In this document: piece by piece, positions 10,268-23,971 of the stretch
Layout: each line of letters opens with the position of its first letter
Position numbering within the stretch: the first letter of the stretch is position 1
Made by a program: the position numbers and the translations under genes
The notes under the pieces: model-generated
The model's database searches: none
What the model was told of the DNA's origin: nothing
The model's input: only the letters and a program-made list of their open reading frames with translations
Assembly (NCBI RefSeq): GCF_019670005.1
Contig: NZ_AP019783.1
Coordinates: 764,501 to 828,500, forward strand
Direction of reading: 5' to 3'
Origin: Methylomagnum ishizawai
GTDB taxonomy: Bacteria > Pseudomonadota > Gammaproteobacteria > Methylococcales > Methylococcaceae
DNA length: 64,000 nucleotides

Positions 10268-11038
10268 CTATTTGGCTTTGGCCGGTGCGGGGGGCGGGGC
10301 CAGGGACAGGTTCACCACATAGGGGTAGCCGTCCATTTCCAGGCCCAGACGCAGGAGGTTCGCGCTGCGGGCTTCGTCCTGGCCGGGGAAGAACAAATAG
10401 CCCTGGGCCAGTTCCCCCGGTTGCAGGCGTTGGTTGCGCAGGGATTTGCCGTTCAAGTCCTGGCGGATGCGGTTTTGCAGGGCTTGGCCATCGCCGCCGC
10501 CCAGGAATGCTCCCGCGCCCACGCCCACCCCGGTGGTGTTGAGCATCGGCCCGTAGCCGTTCTGTAGGATCAAGCCGATGGCGAAGCCGCTGAGCGCCGC
10601 CGTGGCCCCGCCCCACAGGGCCGAGATCGCCCCGCCCTTCAAGGTTTCCCCCGTGCCCACCGCCGCCACCACCCGGCCCTGCGCCTGCTCGGCGGTGAGC
10701 AAAGGCCAGGCCATGCCCTGCCGGTCGATGAGGAAGGTTTGTTGCGGATTGACCTTGATGACATCGCGGCCCCGGTTGTCGATCACCAGCCGCACCGGCA
10801 GCAGCCCCGCGCCCCGGATATCGAAGCCGAACGCCTGTTCCGCCTCCTTGGGTTCGGGATAGGCCCGCGCCGCCATCTGGGCGCCCTCGACCTCGACGCT
10901 GTTGGGGCTGAAGCCCGGCAGGGGCACGGGCGGAATCTTCTGGTGGTAGGTGGAACAGGCGAGCATCCCGGTCAGGAGCAGGACGATGGCGAGGCGGACC
11001 GGGGTCTGGCCGGGCCGGGGCGGGCGGTGAGCGTTCAT
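10268..11038 (-). CDS. Putative lipoprotein of unknown function
   Basis: A 256-residue protein beginning with a charged N-terminus, a hydrophobic segment and a likely lipoprotein cysteine in TGMLACSTY, so it is probably membrane-anchored. The middle contains glycine-rich hydrophobic stretches (around residues 135-175) resembling glycine-zipper segments, followed by a beta-rich end. I do not recognise the family. It is divergent from the MoxR gene and converges with purD. Confidence 0.7.
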   Translation of the reverse strand: MNAHRPPRPGQTPVRLAIVLLLTGMLACSTYHQKIPPVPLPGFSPNSVEVEGAQMAARAYPEPKEAEQAFGFDIRGAGLLPVRLVIDNRGRDVIKVNPQQTFLIDRQGMAWPLLTAEQAQGRVVAAVGTGETLKGGAISALWGGATAALSGFAIGLILQNGYGPMLNTTGVGVGAGAFLGGGDGQALQNRIRQDLNGKSLRNQRLQPGELAQGYLFFPGQDEARSANLLRLGLEMDGYPYVVNLSLAPPPAPAKAK

Positions 11039-11091
11039 GGGGCGATCTGGATCGTGCGGGGGAGAAGCATAAGCATAACCCCGATTCGGCA

Positions 11092-11097
11092 TATAAT
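11092..11097 (+). promoter_or_regulatory. Candidate -10 element for moxR
   Basis: A perfect TATAAT lies 35 bases before the MoxR start codon, in the short divergent spacer. No convincing -35 element was found at 16-18 bp. Confidence 0.4.
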
Positions 11098-11131
11098 TCC
11101 GCCCCATCCGTTCCCCAACCCCTGATCCAGC

Positions 11132-12142
<1,011 letters not shown>

Positions 12143-12152
12143 ACCGTGGGGG

Positions 12153-12185
12153 GCCGCCCCCGGCTGCGGGGTCGGCGGCGTTTTT
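12153..12185 (+). terminator. Possible terminator after moxR
   Basis: A GC-rich hairpin (GCCGCC pairing with GGCGGC) is followed by GTTTTT, 10-40 bases after the MoxR stop. Confidence 0.55.
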
Positions 12186-12201
12186 CCGTTGGCGGTGGCG
12201 A

Positions 12202-12207
12202 TATAAT
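12202..12207 (+). promoter_or_regulatory. Candidate -10 element for pyrE
   Basis: TATAAT lies 70 bases before the pyrE start; the -35 region is not recognisable. Confidence 0.35.
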
Positions 12208-12277
12208 CCAAGGATATCTAGTGGCCCAGGGACAAGCGGACGGCGATCCGGGGGCGAGTTTGATTCCAGAGGTTCTC

Positions 12278-12919
12278 ATGCAGGCATACCAGGAAGCATT
12301 CATCCAATACGCGATCCAATGCGGGGTGTTGCGCTTCGGCGATTTCACCCTCAAGTCGGGGCGGCGCAGCCCCTATTTCTTCAATACCGGCCTGTTCGAC
12401 AGCGGGGCGCGGCTGGCCCGGCTGGGCCGGTTCTACGCCGAAACCCTGCTGGACCGGGGCATCCAGGCCGATGTGCTGTACGGTCCGGCTTATAAGGGCA
12501 TTCCCTTGGCCTGCGCCACCGCCATCGCCTTGGCTGAAGCCACCGGCACGGAAGTCCCCTTCGCCTTCAACCGCAAGGAAGCCAAGGACCATGGCGAGGG
12601 CGGCGCCTTGGTCGGCGCGCCGTTGCGGGGTTCGGTGTTGATCCTGGACGATGTGATCACGGCGGGGACGTCGGTGCGGGAATCGGTGGATATCATCCGC
12701 GCCGCCGGGGCCACGCCTTCCGGCGTCCTGATCTCGCTGGACCGCCAGGAGAAGGGCCGGGGCGAACTGTCGGCGGTACAGGAGGTTGTCGGGCAATATG
12801 GCATCCCGGTCCACGCCATCGTTGGGCTGGGCGATATCGTGGATTATCTGGCCCAGGCCGGGCAGGCGGTCGAACTGGAAGCCATACGCCGTTACCGCGC
12901 CGAATTCGGTTCGTTATGA
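12278..12919 (+). CDS. pyrE: Orotate phosphoribosyltransferase
   Basis: Makes orotidine 5'-phosphate from orotate and PRPP in pyrimidine synthesis. The 213-residue length equals that of the E. coli enzyme. The PRPP-binding loop [13 protein letters not shown] is present near residue 123, and the flexible-loop segment [13 protein letters not shown] near residue 97. The start at ATG 12278 (MQAYQEAFI) matches the family. Its stop overlaps the next start (ATGA). Confidence 0.96.
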   Translation: MQAYQEAFIQYAIQCGVLRFGDFTLKSGRRSPYFFNTGLFDSGARLARLGRFYAETLLDRGIQADVLYGPAYKGIPLACATAIALAEATGTEVPFAFNRKEAKDHGEGGALVGAPLRGSVLILDDVITAGTSVRESVDIIRAAGATPSGVLISLDRQEKGRGELSAVQEVVGQYGIPVHAIVGLGDIVDYLAQAGQAVELEAIRRYRAEFGSL

Positions 12920-13983
12920 GCCGTTCTCGCCATTGGGCCTGGGTCTTATGGCTGGCCTGGGCGGTGCCCATGGCCGGGATGGGCGCGCCGCCCGGCAGCA
13001 AGCCTACCCCGTCTACCCCGACCTACCGCTGGGTGGACGAACAGGGCGATGTCCACTATTCCGATCAGGTGCCGCCCGAGGAGATCAAGCAGCGCCGCAC
13101 CAAGCTCGACGCTCAGGGCCGCGAGGTGGGGGTGGTCGAGGCCGCCAAGACCCCGGAGCAATTGCGCCGCGAGCAGCAGCTCCGGCAGTTGCGGACCCAG
13201 CAGGATAAAATCCTGGCCGAGCAGCGCGACCGCGACCTGTCCTTGCTCAGGACCTACCGCAGCGAACAGGAAATGTACCGGGCCTTGCAGGGCAAGCTCG
13301 ATACCCTCGACGGCCTGGTCAAGATCAACGAGGCCAACCGCCAACGCCAGCAAGATCTGCTCCGCGGCCACGAGCAACGCGCCGCCGACCTGGAGCGGCA
13401 AGGGCAGCCCGTGCCCCAGGCCCTGCGCGACAACATCGCCGCCACCCGCCGCCAACTGGCCGAGTTCGGCGAACGCATCCGCCGCCTCGAAGCCGACAAG
13501 CGCGAGATCACCGAGCGCTTTGCCAAGGACATCGCCCGCTACCGCGCCATCGCCGCCCAGCAGAAGAACACTTCCACCGAGGCGCTCGGGGCGGGGTTGT
13601 TCGATTTCGGCGGTGGCTCCAAACAGGACAACCAGGAGATCGTGATCAGCGCCATCCCTTGCGCCATCGGGCCGGTGTGCAACCGGGCCTGGAGTCTCGC
13701 CAAGCAATATGTGTTGAAGTCCGGCGGGGTGGACGCGCTTTCGCTGGAGACCGAGCGCATCCTGCAAACCGCCCCGCCCGCGAACGACGACCAATTCGGC
13801 CTGACCGTCACCCGTATCGCCGGCAGGACCGAGGATATCCTGTTCCTCGATGTGCGTTGCCGGCCTTCCTCGGTGGGGGAGGCGCTGTGCGCCGGGGCCG
13901 GGGTGCGGGAGGTCCGGCTGGGTTTCAAGCCGTATATCGAGGCGGGGCTGGCGGGCGGCGGTTCCGCGTCCGTGCCCCGTTGA
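12916..13983 (+). CDS. DUF4124-domain coiled-coil protein
   Basis: A 355-residue exported protein. It has a signal peptide (residues 1-23), then a DUF4124-like segment ([18 protein letters not shown] near residue 37), a long charged coiled coil (about residues 80-205, dense in E, R, Q and L), and a cysteine-containing C-terminal domain. Function is unknown; similar proteins are common in gammaproteobacteria and periplasmic. It overlaps pyrE by four bases and converges with argB. Confidence 0.75.
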   Translation: MSRSRHWAWVLWLAWAVPMAGMGAPPGSKPTPSTPTYRWVDEQGDVHYSDQVPPEEIKQRRTKLDAQGREVGVVEAAKTPEQLRREQQLRQLRTQQDKILAEQRDRDLSLLRTYRSEQEMYRALQGKLDTLDGLVKINEANRQRQQDLLRGHEQRAADLERQGQPVPQALRDNIAATRRQLAEFGERIRRLEADKREITERFAKDIARYRAIAAQQKNTSTEALGAGLFDFGGGSKQDNQEIVISAIPCAIGPVCNRAWSLAKQYVLKSGGVDALSLETERILQTAPPANDDQFGLTVTRIAGRTEDILFLDVRCRPSSVGEALCAGAGVREVRLGFKPYIEAGLAGGGSASVPR

Positions 13984-14007
13984 ACCCGCCAGGCCGGGGG
14001 CTTGCCG

Positions 14008-17447
<3,440 letters not shown>

Positions 17448-17579
17448 CGGACACCGTCCGGTCCGGCCTGGGCGGGTGTGGGCGGGGGCGCTGCGCAGGG
17501 TCTCATCGGGTCTCCTCAAAGCGGCACGGGTCTGGAAGCGGGCGGCATCCACGGCGGTTCGGGGCCGGGGCGGCGGTGT

Positions 17580-18041
17580 CTACGACTGGCCGGTATGGCC
17601 GAAGCCGCCCGCGCCCCGCCCGGTGGTGGTCGAGAAGGCGGCGACGAAGCCCAGTTCGACCTGTACCACGGGTTGGAACATCAGTTGGGCGATGCGCTCG
17701 CCCGGTCGCACGGTATAGGGTTCGCCGCCATCGTTGGCCAGGATCACGCCGATCTCGCCATGGTAGTCGGCGTCGATCACGCCGATGCCTTGGGCGACGC
17801 GGACGCCGTGCTTCAAGGATAGCCCCGAACGCGAGGCCACGATGGCGACCAGGCCGGGGTCCATCATATTGAGCGCCAGCCCGCTGCCGATCAAACACCG
17901 GCCACCCGGCGCGAGGGTCACGGGTTCGGCGATGCAGGCGCGGAGGTCGATGGCGGCTGATCCATCCGTGGCGTAGGTGGGCAGCGGGACGCTATCGCCC
18001 AGCAAGTCGTTGACGATGCGCGCTTCGATCATTCTTCGCAT
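17580..18041 (-). CDS. dut: dUTP diphosphatase
   Basis: Hydrolyses dUTP to dUMP and keeps uracil out of DNA. The 153-residue trimeric-type enzyme has the family motifs in order: [47 protein letters not shown], and the C-terminal P-loop-like [11 protein letters not shown]. Two starts are possible, 18041 (MRRMIEA) or 18032 (MIEARIV); neither has a clear ribosome binding site. Near dut, coaBC and radC form part of a common gammaproteobacterial neighbourhood. Confidence 0.95.
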   Translation of the reverse strand: MRRMIEARIVNDLLGDSVPLPTYATDGSAAIDLRACIAEPVTLAPGGRCLIGSGLALNMMDPGLVAIVASRSGLSLKHGVRVAQGIGVIDADYHGEIGVILANDGGEPYTVRPGERIAQLMFQPVVQVELGFVAAFSTTTGRGAGGFGHTGQS

Positions 18042-18486
18042 AAAGGGCCTATGTGTCGAGGGATGCGCCGCCCCGGCCCGCCGGCAAGGCGGGAGGTTGG
18101 GGGCGGTGGGATGGGAATCGGCGTCCGTTTCAAGCCCGGAACCCGGCGGATCGGCCCCCCGGCCTGGGATGGCCGGAGGTCGGGGGTTCCGGGCCGGGGC
18201 TGGCGTTGGGGCGGGAAACGGGCGGGGGCATGATGGTTCGGGGGGCTGTCAGCTTGGGCTGCTTCTGTCCTGGATCGGGCCGGGCCTGGGATCGGAAAGA
18301 ATCCATATCGCGCGGCCACGCCCATACCGGGCCCGAGGCCCGGTCTTTGCGGGGGAGTTTAATCTGGATGGGGAAGGCTTCACAACCCGGCGGGAAGCGT
18401 GGGCGGGAGCCGGTTCGACCGGACCCGCCCAGGATTGCGGGGGGATTGTTGGGATGGGTTGTTTCGCCGACGGGTCCGGGGTCCGG
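18042..18486. other. Gene-free GC-rich spacer with one hairpin
   Basis: About 445 bases between dut and the small membrane peptide gene. I see no supported coding region. ACCGGGCC (18326-18333) and GGCCCGGT (18337-18344) form a perfect 8-bp hairpin without a T-run, possibly a weak end signal for the minus-strand cpxP-like transcript. Confidence 0.5.
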
Positions 18487-18594
18487 TCAGGGGCGCTGGA
18501 TGCGCTCACGCCGGGCCAATTTGACCGACCACATCAGTAGCCCTACGAACACAGCGCCGTTGACCAGCAGCCAGAGATGGATCAAACGTTCCAT
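18487..18594 (-). CDS. Small single-pass membrane peptide (35 aa)
   Basis: A short open frame starting MERLIHLWLLV and ending RRERIQRP. It consists of one hydrophobic helix (about residues 6-22) followed by a basic tail, the typical look of a small inner-membrane peptide with cytoplasmic C-terminus. GGAG stands at normal spacing before the ATG, and the start lies 21 bases after the stop of the cpxP-like gene on the same strand, so it would be the second gene of that stress operon. No homologue is recognised. This is a prediction from position, ribosome binding site and hydropathy only. Confidence 0.5.
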   Translation of the reverse strand: MERLIHLWLLVNGAVFVGLLMWSVKLARRERIQRP

Positions 18595-18615
18595 GGGGAA
18601 CTCCGGGGCCGGACC

Positions 18616-19077
18616 TTAGGGTTTGCCAAAGCGCTCCTTGAAATTCGTCATGTTCTCCTGGGCTTGGCGCCGCTGGTCCGGGGTCAGCAGTTCGAAGATC
18701 GCGTGGTCCAGGCGGGCGTGGCCCACCGCCACTTCCATCAGGGTCGGGGCGTCGGCCTCGACCAGGGTCTTGGCCTTGTCGTCGCTGTAGTCGGACGAGA
18801 ACGCCAGTTCCATCAGCTTCTTACGGGCTTGGTGGCCGGTTTCGGCCTTGCCGCGGAGCGCTTCGCCCTGGGTCTTGAGCAGTTCGGCGATCTTGGTTTT
18901 CTGGGCCTCGTCGAGGGCGATGCCGTTCAGGAACGGAGGCAGCCGGTCCGGGGAGAAGCCGGGTTTGCCGCCGTGGCCCTCGAACGCGCAGTTGGGCGGA
19001 TTGGCCGACGCGGCCCAGGGCAGGCCGAGCAGGCAGGCGGACAGGAGGATGCGGCGTAGGATAGGACGGGTCTTCAT
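18616..19077 (-). CDS. Spy/CpxP-like periplasmic LTXXQ protein
   Basis: A 153-residue protein with signal peptide (MKTRPILRR, hydrophobic to ASA-NPP) and a helical mature domain with the family's LTPDQ motif at residues 131-135 and a related LDEAQ at 55-59. In enterobacteria CpxP dampens the CpxA sensor and Spy acts as a periplasmic chaperone. The start at 19077 was chosen because it opens the signal peptide. The gene is divergent from a CpxR/CpxA-like pair and two CpxR-type boxes lie in the shared spacer, which strongly supports a role in the same circuit. Confidence 0.82.
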   Translation of the reverse strand: MKTRPILRRILLSACLLGLPWAASANPPNCAFEGHGGKPGFSPDRLPPFLNGIALDEAQKTKIAELLKTQGEALRGKAETGHQARKKLMELAFSSDYSDDKAKTLVEADAPTLMEVAVGHARLDHAIFELLTPDQRRQAQENMTNFKERFGKP

Positions 19078-19149
19078 GGGGATTGCCTCGTGGAGGATAG
19101 GGGTTCGCGGTATGCCTCCCCTGTGGCGGTAAGTATTCCCGCAGCCTGC

Positions 19150-19164
19150 GTAAACGGGGGTTAA
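19150..19164. promoter_or_regulatory. Near-match CpxR box (GTAAA-N5-GTTAA)
   Basis: GTAAA, five bases, GTTAA: nine of ten conserved positions of the enterobacterial CpxR consensus GTAAA-N5-GTAAA. It starts 22 bp, about two helical turns, before the perfect box. Confidence 0.6.
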
Positions 19165-19171
19165 GCCCAAT

Positions 19172-19186
19172 GTAAAACTATGTAAA
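19172..19186. promoter_or_regulatory. Perfect CpxR box (GTAAA-N5-GTAAA)
   Basis: GTAAAACTATGTAAA matches the CpxR consensus exactly. It lies in the 182-bp spacer between the cpxP-like gene (start 19077) and the cpxR-like gene (start 19260), so it could serve both. Confidence 0.75.
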
Positions 19187-19259
19187 ACCCAGGGTCCGCG
19201 ACCTCCGGGCGGATGGGCTTTGGCTATCATCGGAGCGGCCATCCACGGGAAGACGAACC

Positions 19260-19937
19260 ATGAACTTGTTGTTGATCGATGATGATGCGGAACTGGCGGG
19301 GATGCTGGCGGAATACCTGCGGGGTGAGGGCTTCGCGGTGACGACGCTGCACGACGGGGCCAGCGGGGTGGAGGCGGCCTTGTCGGGCCGCTATGCCCTG
19401 GTGGTGCTGGACGTGATGATGCCCGGTATGAACGGCATCGAGGCGCTGGGCCGGATCCGCCTGCACAGCCGGTTGCCGGTCTTGATGCTCACCGCCAAGG
19501 GCGACGACCTGGACCGCATCCTCGGGCTGGAACTCGGGGCCGACGACTACGTGCCCAAGCCCTGCACTCCCAGGGAATTGGCCGCCCGCGTCCGCGCCAT
19601 CCTGCGCCGTACCCAGGGCGCCCCGGAAGCCGACGCCACGCTCGCGGTCGGTCCCCTGGTCCTGCATCCGCATAAACGCACCGTGTCCTGGGAGGGCCGC
19701 CCCTTGGACCTGACCAGCACCGAATTCAACCTGCTCGAAATCCTGGCCCGCCAGGCCGGCCAGGTGGTGGGCAAGGGCGAATTGTCCGAAGCCGCCCTGG
19801 GCCGGCCCCTGGCCCGTTTCGACCGCAGCATCGATGTCCATATGAGCAGCATCCGGCAGAAACTCGGCGCGAGGCCGGACGGCGAATCCTGGATCCAGAC
19901 GGTGCGGGGCCGGGGCTATTTGTTCGTGAAGGAGTGA
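19260..19937 (+). CDS. cpxR: OmpR-family response regulator, CpxR-like
   Basis: A 225-residue two-component DNA-binding regulator. The receiver has acidic residues Asp7-Asp9 and phospho-acceptor Asp51 in VVLDVMMPG, the conserved Lys in PKPCTPREL near residue 105, and a C-terminal winged helix (LTSTEFNLLEIL to RGRGYLFVKE). It is four bases from the sensor kinase gene. The CpxR assignment rests on the divergent cpxP-like gene and the CpxR boxes between them; by sequence alone it could be another OmpR-type regulator. Confidence 0.85.
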   Translation: MNLLLIDDDAELAGMLAEYLRGEGFAVTTLHDGASGVEAALSGRYALVVLDVMMPGMNGIEALGRIRLHSRLPVLMLTAKGDDLDRILGLELGADDYVPKPCTPRELAARVRAILRRTQGAPEADATLAVGPLVLHPHKRTVSWEGRPLDLTSTEFNLLEILARQAGQVVGKGELSEAALGRPLARFDRSIDVHMSSIRQKLGARPDGESWIQTVRGRGYLFVKE

Positions 19938-19941
19938 AGCC

Positions 19942-21300
19942 ATGGGCCAATTGTTCTGGAAACTGTTCCTGGCGATCTGGCTGGCCCAGGTCACGGCGGC
20001 GGCGGGGGTCGGGGCGCTGGTGTCCTGGCATCATCGCAGCGAGCGCGAGGCCATGGGTGGGGTGTCGGTGCGCGGACATGCCGCCCTGGGGGTGGGGGCC
20101 GCGGCCGATGTGCTGCGCTGGGGCGGGCTTGCGGCGTTGCGGGATTTCCTGGCCGAGGCCGGCGAAGGGCGGGGGTCGCCGGTCTACGCGGTGGACGAAC
20201 GGGGCCGCGACCTCCTGGGCCGGGCTTTGGCCCCGGAGTCGCTGGAACAAGCCCGGCTCTGGGCGCGGACCGGGGATTATCCCCGGCAGATCCGGGAAAT
20301 CCCGGCCCAGGACGGCCACCGCTATTTGTTGTTCATGCCCGTGCCCGAAGCGCTCCCCGACGAACCGCCGCCGCTCCCGCCGTATCGGCATGGCAGGCCA
20401 CCGCCCTGGCTGGTGCTGGGCGTGGCGGGGGCCTTGACCAGCCTGTTGTTCAGCGCGTGGCTGGCGTGGTATCTGTCCAAGCCGATCCGGCACTTGCGCT
20501 CGGCCTTCGCCGCGCTGTCGCAGGGCCGTTTGGAAACCCGCGCCGGGCCGGACATGGGCCGCCGCCGCGACGAACTGGCCGACCTGGGGCGGCATTTCGA
20601 CCACATGGCCGAGCGTATCGGCCATCTGGTCCAGGCCCAGCGGCGGTTATTGCACGATGTCTCCCATGAGTTGCGTTCGCCCCTGGCCCGCTTGCAGGCG
20701 GCGGTGGGCTTGGCCCGGCAGCGGCCGGACCAGGCCGGGGCCAGCCTGGGCCGCATCGAGCGCGAGGCCGGGCGGCTCGACGCCCTGGTCGGCGAGGTGC
20801 TGACCCTGTCGCGGCTGGAGGCCGGGATGCCGGGGGCGCGGGTGGAGGAGGTCGATCTGGGTGAGTTGGTCGAGTCCATCGTCGAGGATGCCCGTTTCGA
20901 GGCCGCCGCCAAGGATGTGGCCGTGGTCTGTCCCGAACTGGGCGAAATCCCGGTCCGCGGCTATGGCGAATTGATCTACCGGGCCATCGAGAACATCGTG
21001 CGCAACGCGGTCAAGCACACCCTGCCCGGTGGCCGCGTCACCCTGGAAATCGACGCGGCCAGCGATGCGCGGCGGGTGCGGCTGGCGGTGTTGGACCAGG
21101 GACCGGGCGTGCCCGAGGAGCGCTTGGCCGCGATTTTCGAGCCGTTCTTCCGTAACGCCGATGGCGGTGGGCCGGAGGGCTTCGGACTGGGCCTCGCCAT
21201 CGCCCGGCGGGCGGTCGAGGCGCATGGCGGTTCGATCAGCGCCCGTAATCGGCCGGAGGGTGGGTTCCGGGTCGATCTGGCGTGGTGCCGGGAGCTATGA
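19942..21300 (+). CDS. cpxA: Sensor histidine kinase, CpxA-like
   Basis: A 452-residue inner-membrane kinase. TM1 lies near residues 5-27, a periplasmic domain spans about 30-155, TM2 about 157-177, and then a HAMP domain. The phospho-accepting His242 is in HDVSHELRSPLARL; the ATP-binding domain shows ENIVRNAVKHT (N box), DQGPGVPEE (G1) and GFGLGLAIARR (G2). It is co-transcribed with the regulator. Its stop overlaps the coaBC 3' end tail to tail. Confidence 0.88.
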   Translation: MGQLFWKLFLAIWLAQVTAAAGVGALVSWHHRSEREAMGGVSVRGHAALGVGAAADVLRWGGLAALRDFLAEAGEGRGSPVYAVDERGRDLLGRALAPESLEQARLWARTGDYPRQIREIPAQDGHRYLLFMPVPEALPDEPPPLPPYRHGRPPPWLVLGVAGALTSLLFSAWLAWYLSKPIRHLRSAFAALSQGRLETRAGPDMGRRRDELADLGRHFDHMAERIGHLVQAQRRLLHDVSHELRSPLARLQAAVGLARQRPDQAGASLGRIEREAGRLDALVGEVLTLSRLEAGMPGARVEEVDLGELVESIVEDARFEAAAKDVAVVCPELGEIPVRGYGELIYRAIENIVRNAVKHTLPGGRVTLEIDAASDARRVRLAVLDQGPGVPEERLAAIFEPFFRNADGGGPEGFGLGLAIARRAVEAHGGSISARNRPEGGFRVDLAWCREL

Positions 21301-22500
21301 GCCGGCGGCGCGGTGGCGTTCGGCGATCAGGCGGATCAGTTGTTCGGCCAGCCGCCGCTTGGGGGCGAAAGGCAGCCGGGTGTCGCCGCCCGGCCAGCAC
21401 ACGAACAAGGCGTTGTCCTCGGCATCGAAGCCCAAGCCCTGGCCGACCTGGTTGGCGGCGACCATATCCAGCGCCTTGCCCGCGAGCTTCTGCCGGGCAT
21501 AGTTTTCCAGGTCGTGGGTTTCGGCGGCGAAGCCCACCGTGAAGGGACGCCGCGCCAGACCCGCCACGGTGCCGAGGATGTCCGGGGTCCGGGTCAGGGC
21601 GATCTGGGTTTCGGCCAGGGTTTTCTTGATCTTCTGGGGAGCCGCCGCGACCGGGGTGTAATCGGCCACCGCCGCCGTTCCGATATAGATGCCGCAACTT
21701 TCCGCCCGCGCCATCACCGCCGCGTACATCTCGGCGGCGCTTTCCACCGCCACGAACTCATGGACCTGGGGCGGCGGCAGCGCCGTGGGGCCGCTGACCA
21801 GGGCCACTTCCGCGCCTTCCGCCAGGGCGGCCGCGGCCACGGCATAGCCCATCTTGCCGGAGCTGCGGTTGCTGATGTAGCGCACCGGGTCGATGGGTTC
21901 CCGCGTGGGTCCGGCGGTGATGAGGACGCGGGTTCCGGCCAAAAGCCCGGCACCACCCCGCCACGCCGCCAGCGCGGCCAGGATCGCGGCGGGTTCCAGC
22001 ATCCGTCCCGGTCCGGTTTCGCCGCAAGCCTGCGCCCCGCTGGCCGGGCCGAGGACGCGCACGCCGCGCCGTTCCAGGCAGGCGATGTTGTCGCGGGTGG
22101 CGGGATGGTCCCACATGGCGCGGTTCATGGCCGGGGCGATGGCCAGGGGTACGGTGGCGGCGAGGCACAGGGTCGAGAGCAGGTCGTCGGCCAGCCCGGC
22201 CCGGAGCTTGGCGATGAAATCGGCGCTGGCCGGGGCGATCAGGACCGTGTCGGCCCACCGTGCCAGCTGGATATGGCCCATGGCCGCTTCCTGGGCGGGA
22301 TCGAGCAGTTCGAGATGGACGGGCCGGCCCGACAGCGCCTGGAAGGTGAGCGGGGCGACGAAGCCGGTGGCGGCCTGGGTCATCGCCACTTGGACCTCGG
22401 CCCCGGCCCCGGTCAGGAGGCGGGTCAGTTCCGCCGCCTTGTAGGCCGCGATGCCGCCGGTGATGCCCAGGAGTATCTTGTGTGAGGCTAGGGGATGCAT
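21295..22500 (-). CDS. coaBC: Bifunctional phosphopantothenoylcysteine decarboxylase/synthase
   Basis: Carries out two steps of coenzyme A synthesis: CTP-dependent ligation of cysteine to phosphopantothenate and flavin-dependent decarboxylation. The 401-residue protein has the N-terminal CoaC flavoprotein domain ([14 protein letters not shown], the PAMN segment, and the [10 protein letters not shown] loop with the catalytic cysteine) and the C-terminal CoaB domain ([15 protein letters not shown]). The start at 22500 opens at [12 protein letters not shown]. It is divergent from radC, as is common near dut in gammaproteobacteria. Confidence 0.96.
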   Translation of the reverse strand: MHPLASHKILLGITGGIAAYKAAELTRLLTGAGAEVQVAMTQAATGFVAPLTFQALSGRPVHLELLDPAQEAAMGHIQLARWADTVLIAPASADFIAKLRAGLADDLLSTLCLAATVPLAIAPAMNRAMWDHPATRDNIACLERRGVRVLGPASGAQACGETGPGRMLEPAAILAALAAWRGGAGLLAGTRVLITAGPTREPIDPVRYISNRSSGKMGYAVAAAALAEGAEVALVSGPTALPPPQVHEFVAVESAAEMYAAVMARAESCGIYIGTAAVADYTPVAAAPQKIKKTLAETQIALTRTPDILGTVAGLARRPFTVGFAAETHDLENYARQKLAGKALDMVAANQVGQGLGFDAEDNALFVCWPGGDTRLPFAPKRRLAEQLIRLIAERHRAAGS

Positions 22501-22602
22501 GGGATTTGTGCTTGGAACGGGATGGAATGGCTCGGACTTATGGCAATTTTGCGGGCGGCTCTCTATCCTTGGTCGCGTTTTGTTGGCATCCGCGAGATCC
22601 CC

Positions 22603-23277
22603 ATGCCCATCACCGATTGGCCCGACGACGAACGGCCCCGCGAAAAGCTCTTGCTGCGCGGGCCGGGCGTGCTTTCCGACGCCGAATTGCTGGCGATTTT
22701 CTTGCGTACCGGCGTCAAGGGCAAGACCGCCGTCGATCTGGCGCGGGATTTGTTGGTGCGGTTCGGTTCCTTGCGGGCCTTGCTGGAAAGCGATTTCGAG
22801 AGCTTCAGCCGCAGCCCCGGACTCGGCAGCGCCAAATACGCCCAGTTGCAGGCGGTGTTGGAGATGGCGCGGCGGCATCTCAAGGAAAGCCTCAAGCGCG
22901 AAAGCGCCCTGACCAGCCCGGACCTGACCCGCCGCTATCTGTCCTCGCAGTTGCGCGGCTATCCGCACGAGGTGTTCGCCTGCTTGTTCCTCGACAACCA
23001 GCACCGGGTCATCGGTTTCGAGGAACTGTTCCGGGGCACCATCGACGGGGCCGGCGTCTATCCCCGCGAGGTGGTGAAGCAGGCGCTGGCCTTCAACGCC
23101 GCCGCCGTGATCTTTGCGCACAACCATCCCTCGGGTGTGGCCGAGCCGAGCGACGCCGACAAATTCATCACGGTGAAGCTCAAACAGGCTTTGTCGCTGG
23201 TCGATATCCGGGTGCTGGACCATTTCATCGTGGGCGAGGGCGACCCCTATTCGTTCGCCGAACATGGCTTGATTTAA
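22603..23277 (+). CDS. radC: RadC-family JAB/JAMM domain protein
   Basis: A 224-residue protein with an N-terminal helix-hairpin-helix region (about residues 25-80) and a C-terminal JAMM metal-binding domain with [14 protein letters not shown] near residue 172. Despite its name a repair role is unproven in the family. The start at 22603 ([17 protein letters not shown]) matches the strongly conserved family N-terminus. Confidence 0.94.
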   Translation: MPITDWPDDERPREKLLLRGPGVLSDAELLAIFLRTGVKGKTAVDLARDLLVRFGSLRALLESDFESFSRSPGLGSAKYAQLQAVLEMARRHLKESLKRESALTSPDLTRRYLSSQLRGYPHEVFACLFLDNQHRVIGFEELFRGTIDGAGVYPREVVKQALAFNAAAVIFAHNHPSGVAEPSDADKFITVKLKQALSLVDIRVLDHFIVGEGDPYSFAEHGLI

Positions 23278-23304
23278 CCGATTGGAACCGATGGACCCCA
23301 TAAA

Positions 23305-23970
23305 ATGCAGCGTATCCCCGAACCCGAATTGATGGACGACGCGGCCCAGGCCCGCGCCTACGCCGAGGCCGATTTCTCCGAGCCGCACCAGCGTTTCGTC
23401 ACCTTGTTCCAGGAGGCTTTCCCAGGGGAAACCCTGGCCGGGACGGTGCTGGACCTGGGCTGCGGCCCGGCGGATGTCACCCTGCGCCTGGCCCGCGCCT
23501 ATCCCCTGTGCCGGATCGACGGCCTGGACGGGGCGGCGGCGATGCTGGAATGCGGGCGCGAGGCGGTGCGGCGGGCGGGCTTGGACGACCGGGTGCGCTT
23601 GGTCGAAGGCTATCTGCCCGGCGCGGAACCCCCCTTGGCGGCCTACGAGGCCGTGGTGTCGAATTCCTTGCTACATCATCTGGCCGATCCCAGGGTGTTG
23701 TGGGCGTCGATCCGGCGTTGGGGCGGGGCGGGCGCTCCGGTGCTGGTGATGGATTTGCGGAGGCCGGACGGTCCCGCCGAAGTGGACGCCTTGGTCCTGC
23801 GCTACGCGGCGGGCGCGCCGGAGGTGTTGCGGCGGGATTTCGAGCATTCGCTGCGGGCCGCCTACCGGGTGGAGGAGGTCCGGGCGCAGTTGGCGGAGGC
23901 GGGATTGCCGGGCTTGGCGGCGCGCCCGGTGGGCGACCGCCATCTCGCGGTGTGGGGCCGGTTGGATTAG
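23305..23970 (+). CDS. Class I SAM-dependent methyltransferase
   Basis: A 221-residue methyltransferase with the SAM-binding motif I VLDLGCGPADVTLRLA near residue 49, an acidic motif II region (RIDGLDGAAAML) and a later NSLLHHLADP segment. The opening MQRIPEPELMDD recurs in a family of uncharacterised proteobacterial methyltransferases. The substrate is unknown. It follows radC by 27 bases and may be co-transcribed. Confidence 0.85.
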   Translation: MQRIPEPELMDDAAQARAYAEADFSEPHQRFVTLFQEAFPGETLAGTVLDLGCGPADVTLRLARAYPLCRIDGLDGAAAMLECGREAVRRAGLDDRVRLVEGYLPGAEPPLAAYEAVVSNSLLHHLADPRVLWASIRRWGGAGAPVLVMDLRRPDGPAEVDALVLRYAAGAPEVLRRDFEHSLRAAYRVEEVRAQLAEAGLPGLAARPVGDRHLAVWGRLD

Positions 23971-23971
23971 C

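Noticed and set aside
18326-18344. Hairpin ACCGGGCC/GGCCCGGT as terminator
   Set aside because: No T-run on either strand; kept only as a note within the spacer.
19260-19994. Long minus-strand frame opposite the cpxR-like gene
   Set aside because: Shadow of a receiver-HTH regulator with intact motifs.
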